Source: Puniceibacterium antarcticum
Lineage (GTDB): Bacteria > Pseudomonadota > Alphaproteobacteria > Rhodobacterales > Rhodobacteraceae
Assembly (NCBI RefSeq): GCF_002760615.1
Contig: NZ_AWWI01000016.1
Location: 1-64,000 of the forward strand
DNA: 64,000 nt
Direction of reading: 5' to 3'
This document shows, piece after piece, positions 25,448 through 37,100 of this stretch (position 1 is its first letter; each line of letters opens with the position of its first letter). The translations under genes and the position numbers were made by a program. The notes below the pieces were generated by a model. The model worked only from the letters and a program-made list of their open reading frames with translations. It searched no databases and was not told the origin of the DNA.

Positions 25448-27880
25448 ATGTTAGCACAGTTTGGCGGATTGCTTTCCGCACTGCTGGGGGCCGCAATCCT
25501 CTACTATGGCGGACGACTCGCCCTGGTCGGCGGAAGCCCCTTCTACGTCATCATGGCCTTAGGTCTGCTGATCGCGGGGCTGCAGATGATGCGGCGCCGC
25601 CAGAACGGCCTCTGGATCTATGCGCTGACACTCGTGGTGTCCTTCATCTGGACGCTCTACGAGGTCGGCTTTGACAAATGGCAGTGGATCCCGCGCGGCG
25701 CGCTGATCGTCTTTCTCGGCCTGCTTCTTTGCCTGCCGCCCGTGGTCAAGAGCCTGCGCGATGCACCTCTGCGCAGCTGGAAGCCTGCGCTCACGAGCGG
25801 CCCCTTCGCTTTGCGCGCCGTCGTAGCGGCCATCATTGTTCTGGGTCTTGTTTCCTGGTTTGTAGACCCAGTCGTAAAGCAGGGCACTCTGACACCGGTC
25901 GCCGATGCCTCGGACACCGCGGTCGACCCCAGCGGCGTCGCATACCCGGCCGAAGACTGGGTCGCCTACGGCGGCACCAACCTGGGCCAGCGCTATTCCG
26001 CCCTGTCGGACATCAACACCAGCAACGTATCGGGTCTGAAAGTTGCGTGGGAACACCACACCGGCGATCTGCGCAAGGCAGATGAGGATTCGGGCGAATA
26101 TACCTTCGAGGCGACACCGATCAAGGTCAATGGCCTGCTCTATTTCTGCACGCCGCACAACATAATCCAGGCCCTTGATCCGGTCACTGGTGATCTTGCA
26201 TGGTCCTTTGATCCGCAAATGGAGCGTGATCCGCAATATCAGCACCAGACATGCCGTGGCGTGTCTTATAATGACTCGACCGGCTATGCGGCCCCCGCCG
26301 ATGCCGATCCCGCCAAAGTTCAGGCGATAGAGGCCTCAATCGCTGAATGTCCGCGCCGGATCGTTGCATCGTCTGTGGATGCGCGGCTCTACGCTGTCAA
26401 TGCCGACACCGGCGCACTTTGCTCCACCTTCGGGGACAACGGATACGTCGATCTGAAGGCACAGATGCCCAATCTTGAACGCGCGACATACCAGCAAACC
26501 TCGGCTCCGCTTGTGACCGACGATCTGATCGTCCTTGGCAGTGCGATTGCCGACAACTACTATGAAAACAACCCGTCGGGCGTGATCCGTGCCTATGACG
26601 TGCGCACCGGCCAGATCATCTGGAAATTCGACGCGAAGAAGCCGGACGAAACCGCTCCGCTGCAACCGGGCGAGATGTACGAACCGAACTCGGCCGTTGC
26701 ATGGACGCAGTTTTCGGCCGACGAGGGCCTCGGGCTGGTCTATATTCCCTTTGGCAATGCGTCACCTGACCAGGTCGGCATCAGCCGTTCGGAAGTTGAA
26801 GAACAGATGGTCGATGCGCTCGCCGCGCTGGACCTGAAGACGGGGCAGATGGTCTGGCATTTCCAGACCGCCAAACATGATCTCTGGGATCGCGACATCC
26901 CTTCGCAGCCGGTTCTGCTAAGCCTGCCCCACAACGGCGAAGATGTTCCCGCCATTCTGGTGCCCACCAAGATTGGCAACATCTGGGTTCTGGACCGCCG
27001 CACCGGCGATCCCATCCTGCCGATGAAAGAGATGAAGGTTTCGACCGAGACTGATATCGAGGGTGAGCAGCTTTCCCCGGTTCAGCCCATGTCATCCCTG
27101 ACCTTCACGCCCGCCCCGCTGACCGAGGCCGACATGTGGGGGACCACGCCGTTCGATCAGATCCAGTGCCGTCTCGACTATCGCTCTATTCGCTACGATG
27201 GCAATCCGTTCACGCCGCCAACAAAGACCGGCTCGCTGGTCTGGCCCGGTAATATCGGGGTATTCAACTGGGGTTCTGTTGCGGTTGACCCGGTCAATCA
27301 CTGGATGATCGCGACTCCGCAATACCTCGGCTATCGCTATCAGCTGTTCCCGCGTCCCGAAGGCGACTATGACAAGCGCATGTTCTCCAACGGTGGTGCG
27401 GCAGGTGAATCCAAGCCCGGCAACGAAAACCTCGGCGGGCCTTATGCCGTGTCGATCAAGCACTTGCGCTCGGGGCTGGGTGTTCCCTGCAACACGCCGC
27501 CTTGGGGCGTACGTGTCGGCGTCGACCTGACCGATGGCTCCACCGCGTGGAAGTATCGCAACGGGACCGTCGCAGGACAGAAGATCGCTGGCATCAAGTT
27601 CCCCATCCCGTTCGAGATGGGAATGCTGGCCCATGGCGGCACGTTGACCACTGCGGGCGGCGTCGCCTTCACGGGTGCAGCGCTGGATGACATCATCCGG
27701 GGCTATGACATGCAGACCGGCAAAACGCTGTGGAAAATGCATCTGCCCGCCGGTGGCCAGGCGACGCCAATGACCTATCGCGGTGAGGACGGAAAACAGT
27801 ACATCGTCATCGCTGCAGGGGGTCACGGATCGCTGGGCACCACGCCTGGGGATTCCGTCATCGCCTATACGCTCGACTGA
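25448..27880 (+). CDS. Membrane-bound PQQ-dependent dehydrogenase, glucose/quinate type
   Basis: The protein is 810 aa from ATG 25448 (GGAG upstream). The first about 150 residues form membrane helices, as in Gcd and QuiA, and the rest is a periplasmic eight-bladed PQQ propeller. The propeller starts at YPAEDWVAYGGTNLGQRYSA near residue 175. Other marks are WKFDAKKP, TAKHDLWDRDIPSQPVL near residue 480 and the terminal GQKYIVIAAGGHG-type blade (GKQYIVIAAGGHG). It oxidises a sugar or polyol and passes electrons to ubiquinone; the exact substrate is not readable. PQQ synthesis genes are not in the window. It stands alone between two unrelated operons. Confidence 0.9.
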   Translation: MLAQFGGLLSALLGAAILYYGGRLALVGGSPFYVIMALGLLIAGLQMMRRRQNGLWIYALTLVVSFIWTLYEVGFDKWQWIPRGALIVFLGLLLCLPPVVKSLRDAPLRSWKPALTSGPFALRAVVAAIIVLGLVSWFVDPVVKQGTLTPVADASDTAVDPSGVAYPAEDWVAYGGTNLGQRYSALSDINTSNVSGLKVAWEHHTGDLRKADEDSGEYTFEATPIKVNGLLYFCTPHNIIQALDPVTGDLAWSFDPQMERDPQYQHQTCRGVSYNDSTGYAAPADADPAKVQAIEASIAECPRRIVASSVDARLYAVNADTGALCSTFGDNGYVDLKAQMPNLERATYQQTSAPLVTDDLIVLGSAIADNYYENNPSGVIRAYDVRTGQIIWKFDAKKPDETAPLQPGEMYEPNSAVAWTQFSADEGLGLVYIPFGNASPDQVGISRSEVEEQMVDALAALDLKTGQMVWHFQTAKHDLWDRDIPSQPVLLSLPHNGEDVPAILVPTKIGNIWVLDRRTGDPILPMKEMKVSTETDIEGEQLSPVQPMSSLTFTPAPLTEADMWGTTPFDQIQCRLDYRSIRYDGNPFTPPTKTGSLVWPGNIGVFNWGSVAVDPVNHWMIATPQYLGYRYQLFPRPEGDYDKRMFSNGGAAGESKPGNENLGGPYAVSIKHLRSGLGVPCNTPPWGVRVGVDLTDGSTAWKYRNGTVAGQKIAGIKFPIPFEMGMLAHGGTLTTAGGVAFTGAALDDIIRGYDMQTGKTLWKMHLPAGGQATPMTYRGEDGKQYIVIAAGGHGSLGTTPGDSVIAYTLD

Positions 27881-27908
27881 CCCCGCGCCAAAAAGCAAGC
27901 AAGACGGC

Positions 27909-27936
27909 AAACGGCACGCAAAATTGCGTGCCGTTT
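27909..27936. terminator. Bidirectional terminator between the PQQ dehydrogenase and ABC genes
   Basis: AAACGGCACGCAA and TTGCGTGCCGTTT are perfect 13-base arms separated by two bases. It lies between convergent genes, 28 bp after one stop and 25 bp before the other, with AT flanks. Confidence 0.88.
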
Positions 27937-27960
27937 CTCATTTGTGCCAGAGGGATGCGA

Positions 27961-28707
27961 CTACGCTGCGGCAGCGGCGCGCAATGCGTCCGAAATCCTT
28001 GCGAGCGTGGGATAAAAGTCTGCAGCCTTACGACGCGCGCCACCCCTGCCCGGCAGTCCTGGCGTGAACTCCCGCAGGATCCGGCCCGGCTTGGCCTGCA
28101 TAAGCAGAATGCGATCACCAAGCGCCAAAGCTTCGTCTACCGAATGGGTGACGGTGATGAAAGCCCTGCCTTCTGCGTCCGCCTGGCTCAGCAACTCTTC
28201 CTGCATCTGCTCGCGGGCCAAGGGGTCGAGGTTCGCAAAGGGCTCATCCAGCAGCAAAAGTGGAACCTTCATCGCCAGTGCCCGCGCCAGTGCGAGACGC
28301 TGACGCATCCCCCCAGAAAGTTGTTCCGGCCAGGTGTCGCCACGTGAGGAAAGCCCCAGCCGCGCCAAGAGTCCGGACACCCGTTGCCTCCGCTCAGCCG
28401 GGGGAAGCTGTCCCAGCGCGATCGCAATGTTGTCGTACACGGTGCGCCACGGCAAAAGGCGCGGCGTCTGAAAGATCACGACGTTGTCCCGGCCAGCACG
28501 GGGCACTTGTCCCTGCATCTCGATTTGACCCTGTTGTATGGGAACGAGACCCGCAATCAGCCGCAGCAGCGTTGTCTTTCCACAACCAGACGGGCCAAGG
28601 ATCGCGACATGTTCGCCGCGATCCAGACTGAAAGAGATGCTATCGAGCACCTTTTGCCCCTCAATGCTGTGTCCAAGACCACTCAGAGTGACAAGGCGCT
28701 CACTCAC
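27961..28707 (-). CDS. ABC transporter ATP-binding protein, SsuB/TauB family
   Basis: This 248-aa ATPase has Walker A GPSGCGKTTLLRL near residue 38, Q-loop VVIFQTPRLLPWRTVYDN near residue 73, signature LSGGMRQRLALARAL near residue 127, Walker B LLLLDEPFANLD and the H-loop TVTHSVDEAL. The LPWRTV loop is typical of nitrate/sulfonate/taurine importers. It is the last of three genes read leftward and overlaps the binding-protein gene by 4 bp. Confidence 0.9.
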   Translation of the reverse strand: MSERLVTLSGLGHSIEGQKVLDSISFSLDRGEHVAILGPSGCGKTTLLRLIAGLVPIQQGQIEMQGQVPRAGRDNVVIFQTPRLLPWRTVYDNIAIALGQLPPAERRQRVSGLLARLGLSSRGDTWPEQLSGGMRQRLALARALAMKVPLLLLDEPFANLDPLAREQMQEELLSQADAEGRAFITVTHSVDEALALGDRILLMQAKPGRILREFTPGLPGRGGARRKAADFYPTLARISDALRAAAAA

Positions 28708-29729
28708 CGGCTGACCCTGTCGCCCAGTGTGGATGTGCCGATCTTTTCCAGCACCGCATCCATGGGCCTGAAATCTGCCCAGTTCTCAAGCTCGACACGG
28801 AACGGCGTATCCTCTCCATTTTCGCGCTTGAACGTATGTTGTGTATTGCGCGCAGAGAACAGCAGCTCATCGAACTGAAAACCACCGTTGACCGTCCAGC
28901 TGGCTTTGTACGTCTGCGCCAGCGCTTCAAGCGTGTCGCGCGAAACATCCGGACGCGCCTTGAGCATGGCCGCAACCCATTTTTCCGGATCCTGCGCATA
29001 ATCCCGCGCTGCCAACGTCAGTGCCTCCAGCACCTTTGTCACCTGGTCGCCATGTGTTGCCAGTGTTTCCGTGCTGACCACATTCACCTTGCTCACCATC
29101 GGCACGAGCGCAAAGAACGCATCGGCATCGACCAGCAGCTTGAAGTTCTCATGTCCGGGCATGGCGAGGAAACTGCCGATGGACAACGTCGTTGCGTCGA
29201 TGCGCCCGGCGAGAAGCGCCTGAGCCCGTGTCTGCGGGTTCCCCAGTGGTACCAGTTTCAGCGTATCCACGTTCACGCCGGATGCTTCCAGCACCCGGCT
29301 CGACATCTCGTGATCAAGGCTGCGCATGCGCCCGATCCCATAGACCGCGCCGGCCATATCCGCGAGAGTCACATCCTTTTTCGCCGCGATCACGAAGGGG
29401 ATTGCCTTGTCCGACGAATGTACTGCGATCACGTCCTCCACCCCTTCACGGTGCAACGAGATCACACTGTCGAGCGAGATATTGGCCATTTCGCCTTGCC
29501 CTGCGCGCAGCGCTGCGACAGCCATGGGTGTCTGCGCGGCCGCGACAAGCTCCACATCCACTCCTGCCCGGTCAAAGTAGCCCTCGCTCTTGCTCAGAAA
29601 CAGGATCGAGTTTGGAACAAGCGGCGTCTCGGTCCCCGTCACGATGATGCGGAAGGGTTCGGCGATCCCTGCGGATGCAACAAGGCAGAAGCCCGAACAC
29701 AGAGCCAGTTTCTTGAGAAGCGCGTACAT
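28704..29729 (-). CDS. ABC transporter substrate-binding protein, SsuA/TauA/NMT1-like
   Basis: The 341-aa protein has a signal peptide (ALLKKLALCSGFCLVASAGIA, cleavage near residue 23) and the NMT1/SsuA-type binding fold, with a LFLSKSEGYFDRAGVDVELV segment near residue 45. GEMANISLDSVISLHREG follows near residue 80. The ligand is not evident; this fold serves sulfonates, taurine, aromatics and thiamine precursors. No sulfonate-degrading enzyme is encoded beside it. The AGGA-like GGACTTCC preceding the start is a weak ribosome site. Confidence 0.85.
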   Translation of the reverse strand: MYALLKKLALCSGFCLVASAGIAEPFRIIVTGTETPLVPNSILFLSKSEGYFDRAGVDVELVAAAQTPMAVAALRAGQGEMANISLDSVISLHREGVEDVIAVHSSDKAIPFVIAAKKDVTLADMAGAVYGIGRMRSLDHEMSSRVLEASGVNVDTLKLVPLGNPQTRAQALLAGRIDATTLSIGSFLAMPGHENFKLLVDADAFFALVPMVSKVNVVSTETLATHGDQVTKVLEALTLAARDYAQDPEKWVAAMLKARPDVSRDTLEALAQTYKASWTVNGGFQFDELLFSARNTQHTFKRENGEDTPFRVELENWADFRPMDAVLEKIGTSTLGDRVSR

Positions 29730-29754
29730 GGAAGTCCTTTTCAGTTCAGTGCGG

Positions 29755-30618
29755 CTAATGGGTCAGCCGTTGTCGTGCCCCCGGAGGCGTGAGGCGTCGT
29801 TCAATCCAGGTCAGCAGACCGGTCGTGACCGCGCCTATCATGAAATAGGTCAGGACAACTGCAAAGTAGCGGTCCATGCGATAGCTGTTACCATACCCCT
29901 GAAGCAGCGCACCGAGGCCGGTCATGGCCGTATAAAGATCTGCAATAGCCGAAGCTGACAACCCGACCACAGCCGCCAGCCTCATCCCGGCCATGACCGA
30001 CGGAAAAGCAGACGGCATATAGACATGGCGCAACCGCCCGAACGGAGAAAGTCCATATGCCTGCGCCATTTCCAGCAACTCCGGATCCGTTCGCTGGACA
30101 CCGGCTTGGGTGTTGATCAGGATCGGCATCACCGCAGACAGAAACACGATCAGGACCTTGGCCTGCCAGTCGAGGCCGAGAAGCAGAATGATGAGTGGCA
30201 CCAGCGCCACAACGGGTGTTGCCGCCATCCCATGCAGATAGGGCGCACTGCTCCGCCCCAGTGTTCGGAACGCGCCCAGAACATAGCCGAGCGGGATGCC
30301 TACAAGAGCTGCCAGTGCGATGCCGCCAAAGTAGGTCATCAGCGTCGAACCAAGCGCCACCAGAAAGTCGCGCCGATCATCCATTAGCAACAAAAAAAAG
30401 GCCCTGACTGTCAGCTCTGGTCCCGCCAGAAACCCATCAGGCGCCATATGTGCGAGTATCGACCACAGGGTTATGAGCGCCGGAATCAGCAATAGCCTAA
30501 GCCAGATGTAAAAAGGAATGTCCGCCAGCCAGCCAAGGTCTGACACTGCCTGCCGGGCTTCACGTCTGGTGCGATGCAGCCAGACAGCCCCGATATTTCT
30601 GCGGTTCAGACGCGACAT
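29755..30618 (-). CDS. ABC transporter permease, SsuC/TauC family
   Basis: This 287-aa permease has about six membrane helices and the BPD_transp_1 coupling loop: ELLEMAQAYGLSPFGRLRHVYMPSAFPSVMAGMRLA near residue 185, equivalent to the EAA motif. The first 25 residues are basic. It is the first gene of the leftward three-gene operon; the promoter should lie in 30619-30700. Confidence 0.88.
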   Translation of the reverse strand: MSRLNRRNIGAVWLHRTRREARQAVSDLGWLADIPFYIWLRLLLIPALITLWSILAHMAPDGFLAGPELTVRAFFLLLMDDRRDFLVALGSTLMTYFGGIALAALVGIPLGYVLGAFRTLGRSSAPYLHGMAATPVVALVPLIILLLGLDWQAKVLIVFLSAVMPILINTQAGVQRTDPELLEMAQAYGLSPFGRLRHVYMPSAFPSVMAGMRLAAVVGLSASAIADLYTAMTGLGALLQGYGNSYRMDRYFAVVLTYFMIGAVTTGLLTWIERRLTPPGARQRLTH

Positions 30619-31164
30619 GATCAGGGGCGAATCCTACACGATAGCAAATCAGGAACATCCCAATCGCATGACTGAGCCCAGAGCGAACAGCCACCCAGAT
30701 TTCAGATGGCGACTTTTAGGCGGGAAGGACAGAGATCTCAACCTGGATCGATGAATCGTCTGATTTGAAGACAAACGACGAAGACGCGCGCGATCCTAGT
30801 GATTGCCCGTCTTTTTCACGCGAGGCAGCTGGCGGGTTCGGTGACGGTGCATATCGCAGACCGGTCCCCGCGGCGAGTGCGCTGGCAGCCGGGGCCGCTC
30901 TGGCTGCTCGTGCGTCCTTGAACTGGCAGAATGGCTTTGCCTCTGGGCACCCTGAACGCCCATTCCAAAAGCATGGGTGGCACGACCCTCAACGACATCA
31001 GCGACACGCCTTGGCAGGCTGCCATCGTGATGCGCAAAACGCGCCATCCATTCTGCAGCGGCGCAAGGACGGATCAAGGTTCGGCATTGTCGTGCGCACC
31101 CCGACCTATGCCACTGGTGGTGATCAGATGAACGTTTCCGACATCATCCTCCGCTGTGTCGGGT
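30619..31164. other. Intergenic region with no supported gene
   Basis: It lies between the ABC permease start and the stop of the giant-protein gene, both read leftward. Overlapping short frames exist on both strands (about 30765-31232 forward, 30796-31077 reverse), but none shows family features, a strong ribosome site or protein-like periodicity. It may be a decayed gene, and it should contain the ABC operon promoter and the end of the giant operon transcript. Confidence 0.5.
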
Positions 31165-34100
31165 CTAGCTTTGCGCCGTCCACCACGTCATTGGCACCTT
31201 GGTCACGTCAAGCGGCAGCCCCGCGATATTGATCAGGGGCACCTGCTGACCTTGTTCAGAGCCGAATAGCGTCAGCGACAGCACCAGATACACCTGCATG
31301 TCACGGCCTGCAAACATCGCATAACGAACTGCAAGCGCAGCGGCGATCTGCTGGGCAGCAATCTGCGGAGTGACCGTATTATTTTCGGAAACATCGTCGC
31401 CCAAGACCAGATTGGGAAGCAGGAGAAGCGGATAGGTCGCCTGCAACGGTTTTCCACTACCCCCCGGCGGCGTGCTCAGATCATATCGAAGCTCCGCATG
31501 AAAGCGAATGAACGGCTCCTGCGCTGGATCGCCGAAATCAAGCGGTTCCAGGAGCGACGTCAAGACTGACACAAGCGTGCTGTCGGGGTCTACAGGCACG
31601 TCGGGCAGGTTGCTGCGGTCGATCAGCGGTATCCCCGGGCTGGCAAAGCTCACGGCGTCCGTCTCGTAGACAAAGGCCGCAGAGGTTTCGTGATCTGCGA
31701 CCAGTTCCGCATTCCGGCGGACCCATGTCTGCACACGGCCCAACTGACGCTTGCTCAAATCCAGACCGTCCCAGTCGAAAAGGAAATATTCAGGAAAGAC
31801 GTGTGCCGGTACGGTCTGGCTCACGACCCACCACGGCTGCCCGTTTTCGTCGATGCGTTGGGCGGTGTCGCCATCAACCTTCCAGGAATCAAGGCTGTTG
31901 CCGCCCGACTGCGGGACAAAGCTGATAACCGGCCACCGCCCCGGTTTGACAACCTCCCCAGTGACAAGCGTCCAGCCCGCAAAGGTCATCCTCAGATCAT
32001 CCGGAGTGTCCTTGTCACGCTCAATCCGCAGGCGATAGTGAATCACTTCGGGTTCGGCCTCAACACTGCGCGTTTCGATCACCCGCGTATTCCAGGCAAC
32101 GGCAATATCGCGGATCAATGTCGTGATCTGCGAAATTTGCGCCCCGGCAGCCTTTTGCGCTGCTTCGTCTGGCGGATTGGTGCTTGCCGCCGCAAGGATT
32201 GACGGGATGTTCTTTGCGAACTCCGCCCAGCCCGCAAGGAAACGCGCCATCGCATCAAAGAGCGGCAAGTTGACAGGATTGACATTCCCCGCGCCATTGA
32301 CATGCGGCGCCACCTGGCCGGTGCCAAAGATCGCATCCAGATACAGCTGATCCTGCGCCACAATCGGCGCCTGCATGCCCACCTGATAGCGCCACTTCAG
32401 GGCGTCCTCGATCAGCGCGCTCAGCCCATCCCCCGGTTTCCAGCTCATGTCCGTACCCGCAGCCGCCTGAGTGGTGAGGCTGGGGGCAGACGGCTCGAAT
32501 GGCAGCGGGATCGGGATCGAAACAGGCATCTGGCCCGTGATCGCAATATTGAGCACATCGCCCGGAAGCACGAAACTCAGCCATGCCGACGGCATGTAGC
32601 CCTCGAATGCATCCCCGGATTCAAAGTCGTGCTGCAAGGCGCTGATGCTATATTCCAATGGCAGTTCAAGCGAACGCTGCGCACCCTGATCTGTCACGCT
32701 GACCATCACGGTCGCCCATTGCGTGCCATTCGACACATCCAGCCGTCCGCCGCTCAGATCATAGACCTTTGCAGTGGCGCCACTTTTGCCATCTGTCAGC
32801 GGCGGCCCCACCCGACCAAAAAGCTCTGGCGGACGCTGCGCCCCGGAATCAAGAGCACCAGCGGAATTGCGCACGGAGACAACTGCGGGCACCTGCAACA
32901 CCGTGGACACGGCATAAGCCGCCGACAGGCGCGTCAGCATTGCCTGTTCCAATTGCTCTGCCGCGCGGCTCTGTTCGCCCACAGGCGCGTCCACAAGAAT
33001 CGGCTCCAGCGTTTGCGACATGGCCTTGGAAATCACGCGTTTGGCAGAGCTCAGCACATCAGAAGGCACATGTTCGCCCGCGCCCTCGACATCGGGCACC
33101 AGCGGCGAAAAGGCGGCAAGCTGGGCGATGGCAACGTTCAGGGCGGGCTCAAACAGGCTGTCGATCGCGCTAAAGGTCTGGCGCGACCATTGGTCCATGT
33201 CGATCGCATTATAGGTGACATGATCCACCGCCCGGCTGATCGGTTCGATATTCAGCGGCGGCAAGGCGAAATATGTGATCTGCTCCGGGTCAAACTCTGC
33301 GCGGATTCCAGCGGCAGGCGGCGCATCTTTTTCCGAACTGTCGGCAAAGCGTACCGCCCAAAGTGTCTGGACCTCATCGCTATCCGTATCAGCGACCAAA
33401 CCGGCGCGCTCTGCAAGTTTGAGCATGCCGCCCTGACCATTGAACCCCTTGAACCCAGACTCGAAATTGCGCGCATAAACAATCAGCGATGACGTGCCTT
33501 TCTGCTCATCCGAGGTTGGCGGACACAGCATCCCGTCCGTGCGTGGCTTGGTCATGTCCGGGAAACTTTCACCCCGGCGTGGGACAATGTCGGCGGTGCT
33601 CACGACCGCTTCGGGCAATCTCTCTTCCAGATCTGGCGCAAGGTTCGCATGACGCCGGGCAGTGATGCCGACAGTGACGGGCAGGATATTGTCCGGCAGG
33701 CCAGCAACGGTGGAAAAGGGCACCCGCGTTTGCAGCGAAATACCCAGCGGATCAACCTCTTGCCGGGCGTTCACCGGCACGGCACCGCTCAGATGCGCAT
33801 TAATCAGATCCAGGATCTTCCGCGCAAAATCAATAAGCTGCGGCGCCACGTCCATACCATCAGCGTCGTCCAGCAGGGACGAGCTCAACAGATGCGTGGT
33901 CCCCGGATCCGTAAGCTGATCCAGAATCAGCGCGTATTTCCGCGCCAGCGATACAAGCTGAACAGAACTGTCACCGCCGCTCAGGGCCGCCTGTTCCAGC
34001 GCAGTGTCAACCAGTGCGTCAAGCCCTTTGGTATCAAAGGCCATACACAGCACCATCAGTGCGTGATCCGTGCTGCCATCAATCGGAGTGGTGAAGTAAT

Positions 34101-37100
34101 GCGATGCCTGCACCATCGGCCATTGCGTCACGTTGAAAAGCGGATCGTGATAGACGCCGGTTTCCGTTGCCCGCGCCTGGGCAGGCAGGGCGTTGCCGAA
34201 GATATCGGTCAGTCGATATTGTAATCCCACCTCCGCTCCGGCCAGAGCATAGACGTTTTCGGCATCGGCGGCGACAAGGGCCTCATTCAAGAAACGGTAT
34301 GCTTCGAACGCCTGACGATAAAGCTGCGTTCCTGCAGGCGCCGCCAGATCGGGGGTCGTGTCAGGATCATCAGCACTGGTGTCCTGCACAGGCGAAAGCG
34401 GCAAGCTCCAGATTTCGCCCGCCTTGCCCGATTGGCCCTGAACATTGAACTGGATCAGTTGATAAAGCGCCGCAGGGTTGATCTGGCCTATGACAGGCTC
34501 TGCCGCGTTCTGGCCGTCCCACTCCAGCTCAAAACCCAATTCGCCAGCACTCAGGCGCGAATGCCAGGAATTCAGCGCAGTTCCCGCTGCAAAGAGGTTC
34601 ATCGCGGCGGGTTTTTCCACCAGCGCCTCCGAGATGATGCAATTGCTAGGGGCGGGCAGCGGAACGCTGGCTGTGGCTGTGCTCTGAAATTCGACCAGAA
34701 CGCGCAAACTGGCGGTCTGACCGTTGGTTCCATCTATCGGGGCCGGACCGGGGCTGTCCTGAGTTGTGCCCGACTGCGCAAACAATCGCGACGGCAGGCC
34801 ATCTCCGTTTTTGGTGCGGTAGAACAAGTAAAAGCCTGTGGCGTTCACCACCGACACTTCCCAGATCAGACGCAGGAAACCCAGCGGATCCTCCGCCAGC
34901 AGCGCGAACGACGGGTCACTACCCTCTGCCCCGCTGCGTGCAATCAGCATTTTCGAGACCGCCTTGGCCTGATTTTCGGTGGACAGGTTCGCGCGCGACA
35001 ACAGCACGCCCGCATCCAGATCATCGCTTTGCACGCCCTCGCCGTCCGCATCCACATACAAGAGCGTGATTTTGACCGAAAGCTGTGCCTCGATCACCTG
35101 CTGGATACGTTTGCGCGACACATCATCAGTCGCCCAGATCTGATAGAGGTTGGGTGCAACGCCGGACTCGGCCATGTCATCGCTCGCGGACGGCTGACCT
35201 GTATTCACCTGAGCAACAGGGAAATCGAACATCAGCCCACCCATACCCGGTGCTGCAACTGCGGGCGTCGCACTGCCGGGATCCTGAGCAATTTCCAAGG
35301 TGGCGGACAGGGCCTCCTGGGTGTTTGCAAGGGCCAGAAGCGGGGTCGGCAGCTGCACGATGGCTTTCGGCGTCCCACCCTTCGCCGTCCAGACGGTCTG
35401 ATTGCGGGTCGTCAGGCGCATGGCCACTTCAGCCAGCGGGGACAGCTGAGAATACGCGATTGCGCCGGCATCGCCTGCGGGCAGCAGACCGTCAGGAATC
35501 GTGACCAGCCCTGTGCCAGTCCAGTCCGGCACAGGTTTTGCAGGAACACTTTCGGGCAGCGGCAGGGTGGCGGTCAAAGGGGCAGCGTCCACGCCACCAA
35601 TCAGCTCAAGCCAGGCGGGCGCATTCACCCCTTCGCTGATCGTCAGGGTTGCTGTCACGGTCTGTGCAGCGCCGGTCGCCACAACCGCACTTTGCTGACC
35701 TGAAAGGGCAAAAATTGCGCCCGTCGGAACGTTGTGGATGTTTTCGGGTGTGACCGTATCGGGCACCTGCGCGGGATCGGGCAATTGCTGCCCCCCTAAC
35801 AGGGCGCGCGACACAAAGCCCGCACAGGATGCATAATCGAACGCCTCCAGCAAGGCGTCCAGCTCAACCTGCTCGGGGTCGGGCACTTGGATATCAGACT
35901 CTTCTGGCGGTTGGGGCGCGGTCTTCTTTTCATAGGCAAGCGCGGCATCATGCAGATCGGTGATCGCATGCTGCGCCAGCATCAGATAATAGTCAGCTAA
36001 CAGGAACCCGGCCATGGTCTTGACAGCCTCGGGCTGCACGGCCCGGGCCGCAAAACCATCATCGGCCTGATCGCCAAAAAGGCTCAATCCTTCGAAATAA
36101 AGATCGACCGCTTTTTCATAGTTGTCCGGGATCGGCTGATAGCTGTTGAAATCACGCGGGATGCCGTTTGTGGTCAGGGTCAGCACATCGAACATCGGAA
36201 GTGCGGTCCAGCTTTTTGTGACATCCTCTTCGCTCGGCATCACCGCGCCATCGACCCCGGTGATGCTGAACGTCACCTTGTCGATGAAGAACTGCTTTAT
36301 GGTGACCGCAAAATCCATCGCATCGGTGGATTTCAACGTGCTCAGCAAGGCCCGCAGACGGTCAGACAACCTGTCATCGACCGTGAATGTCTCGTCCTGA
36401 TCGCCAAGCAACCAGCACACCATCCGCGCAACCATATCTTCGAAATCGGTGCGTGTCTCGGCTTGTGCGGTGCTGCCCGGATCGCGCCCCCCCAACAGCA
36501 ACAGACCGACAGCGCCAAATGTATCGTCGGCGGGCGTTGCACCGTATAGCGCCGTACCCTGAAGCGCGAATTTCGCATGCACCGTCACGCGGTCCGAAAC
36601 GGTTGTCCGCGCCAACATGCTCGCATCCATGCTGCGGATTTCTGGTGCCAACCGAGGTGGCGGGAAAAGCGGCGGCAGCTCTGTACGCAATGCCGGTTGC
36701 GCTTTGGCCCCGCTGCGAGCGACCTGTTCCAACACCCGATTCTCGGCCGCGCTCAACAGCCCGTTCAACCCCGCCTGCTGCGGCCCTTTGACAGAGGCAA
36801 TCCCCGCCGCCCCAGAGGTCAGCGTCACCTTGTGCGTGATGGATGTGTGGAAAGAGAAATGAACCGTAAAGAACACGATTTTGACGCTGGCGCGTGCCGT
36901 GACTTGTGCATTGATCAACAGTTCCGTGCCATAGCCGTTTTCCAAGGCGATCTCGGCCTTGAACGAGAAACTGATCGTGACCGAGGCCTTGATCACCTTG
37001 AAATCAACGGCACCTTTGATCAGCACCTGCACTTCGAAAGTGCCGGCAAACCAGTAGGCCTCGGGTGCGCTCGCGACCGAATGCCCCTCGCGCCAGGCCA

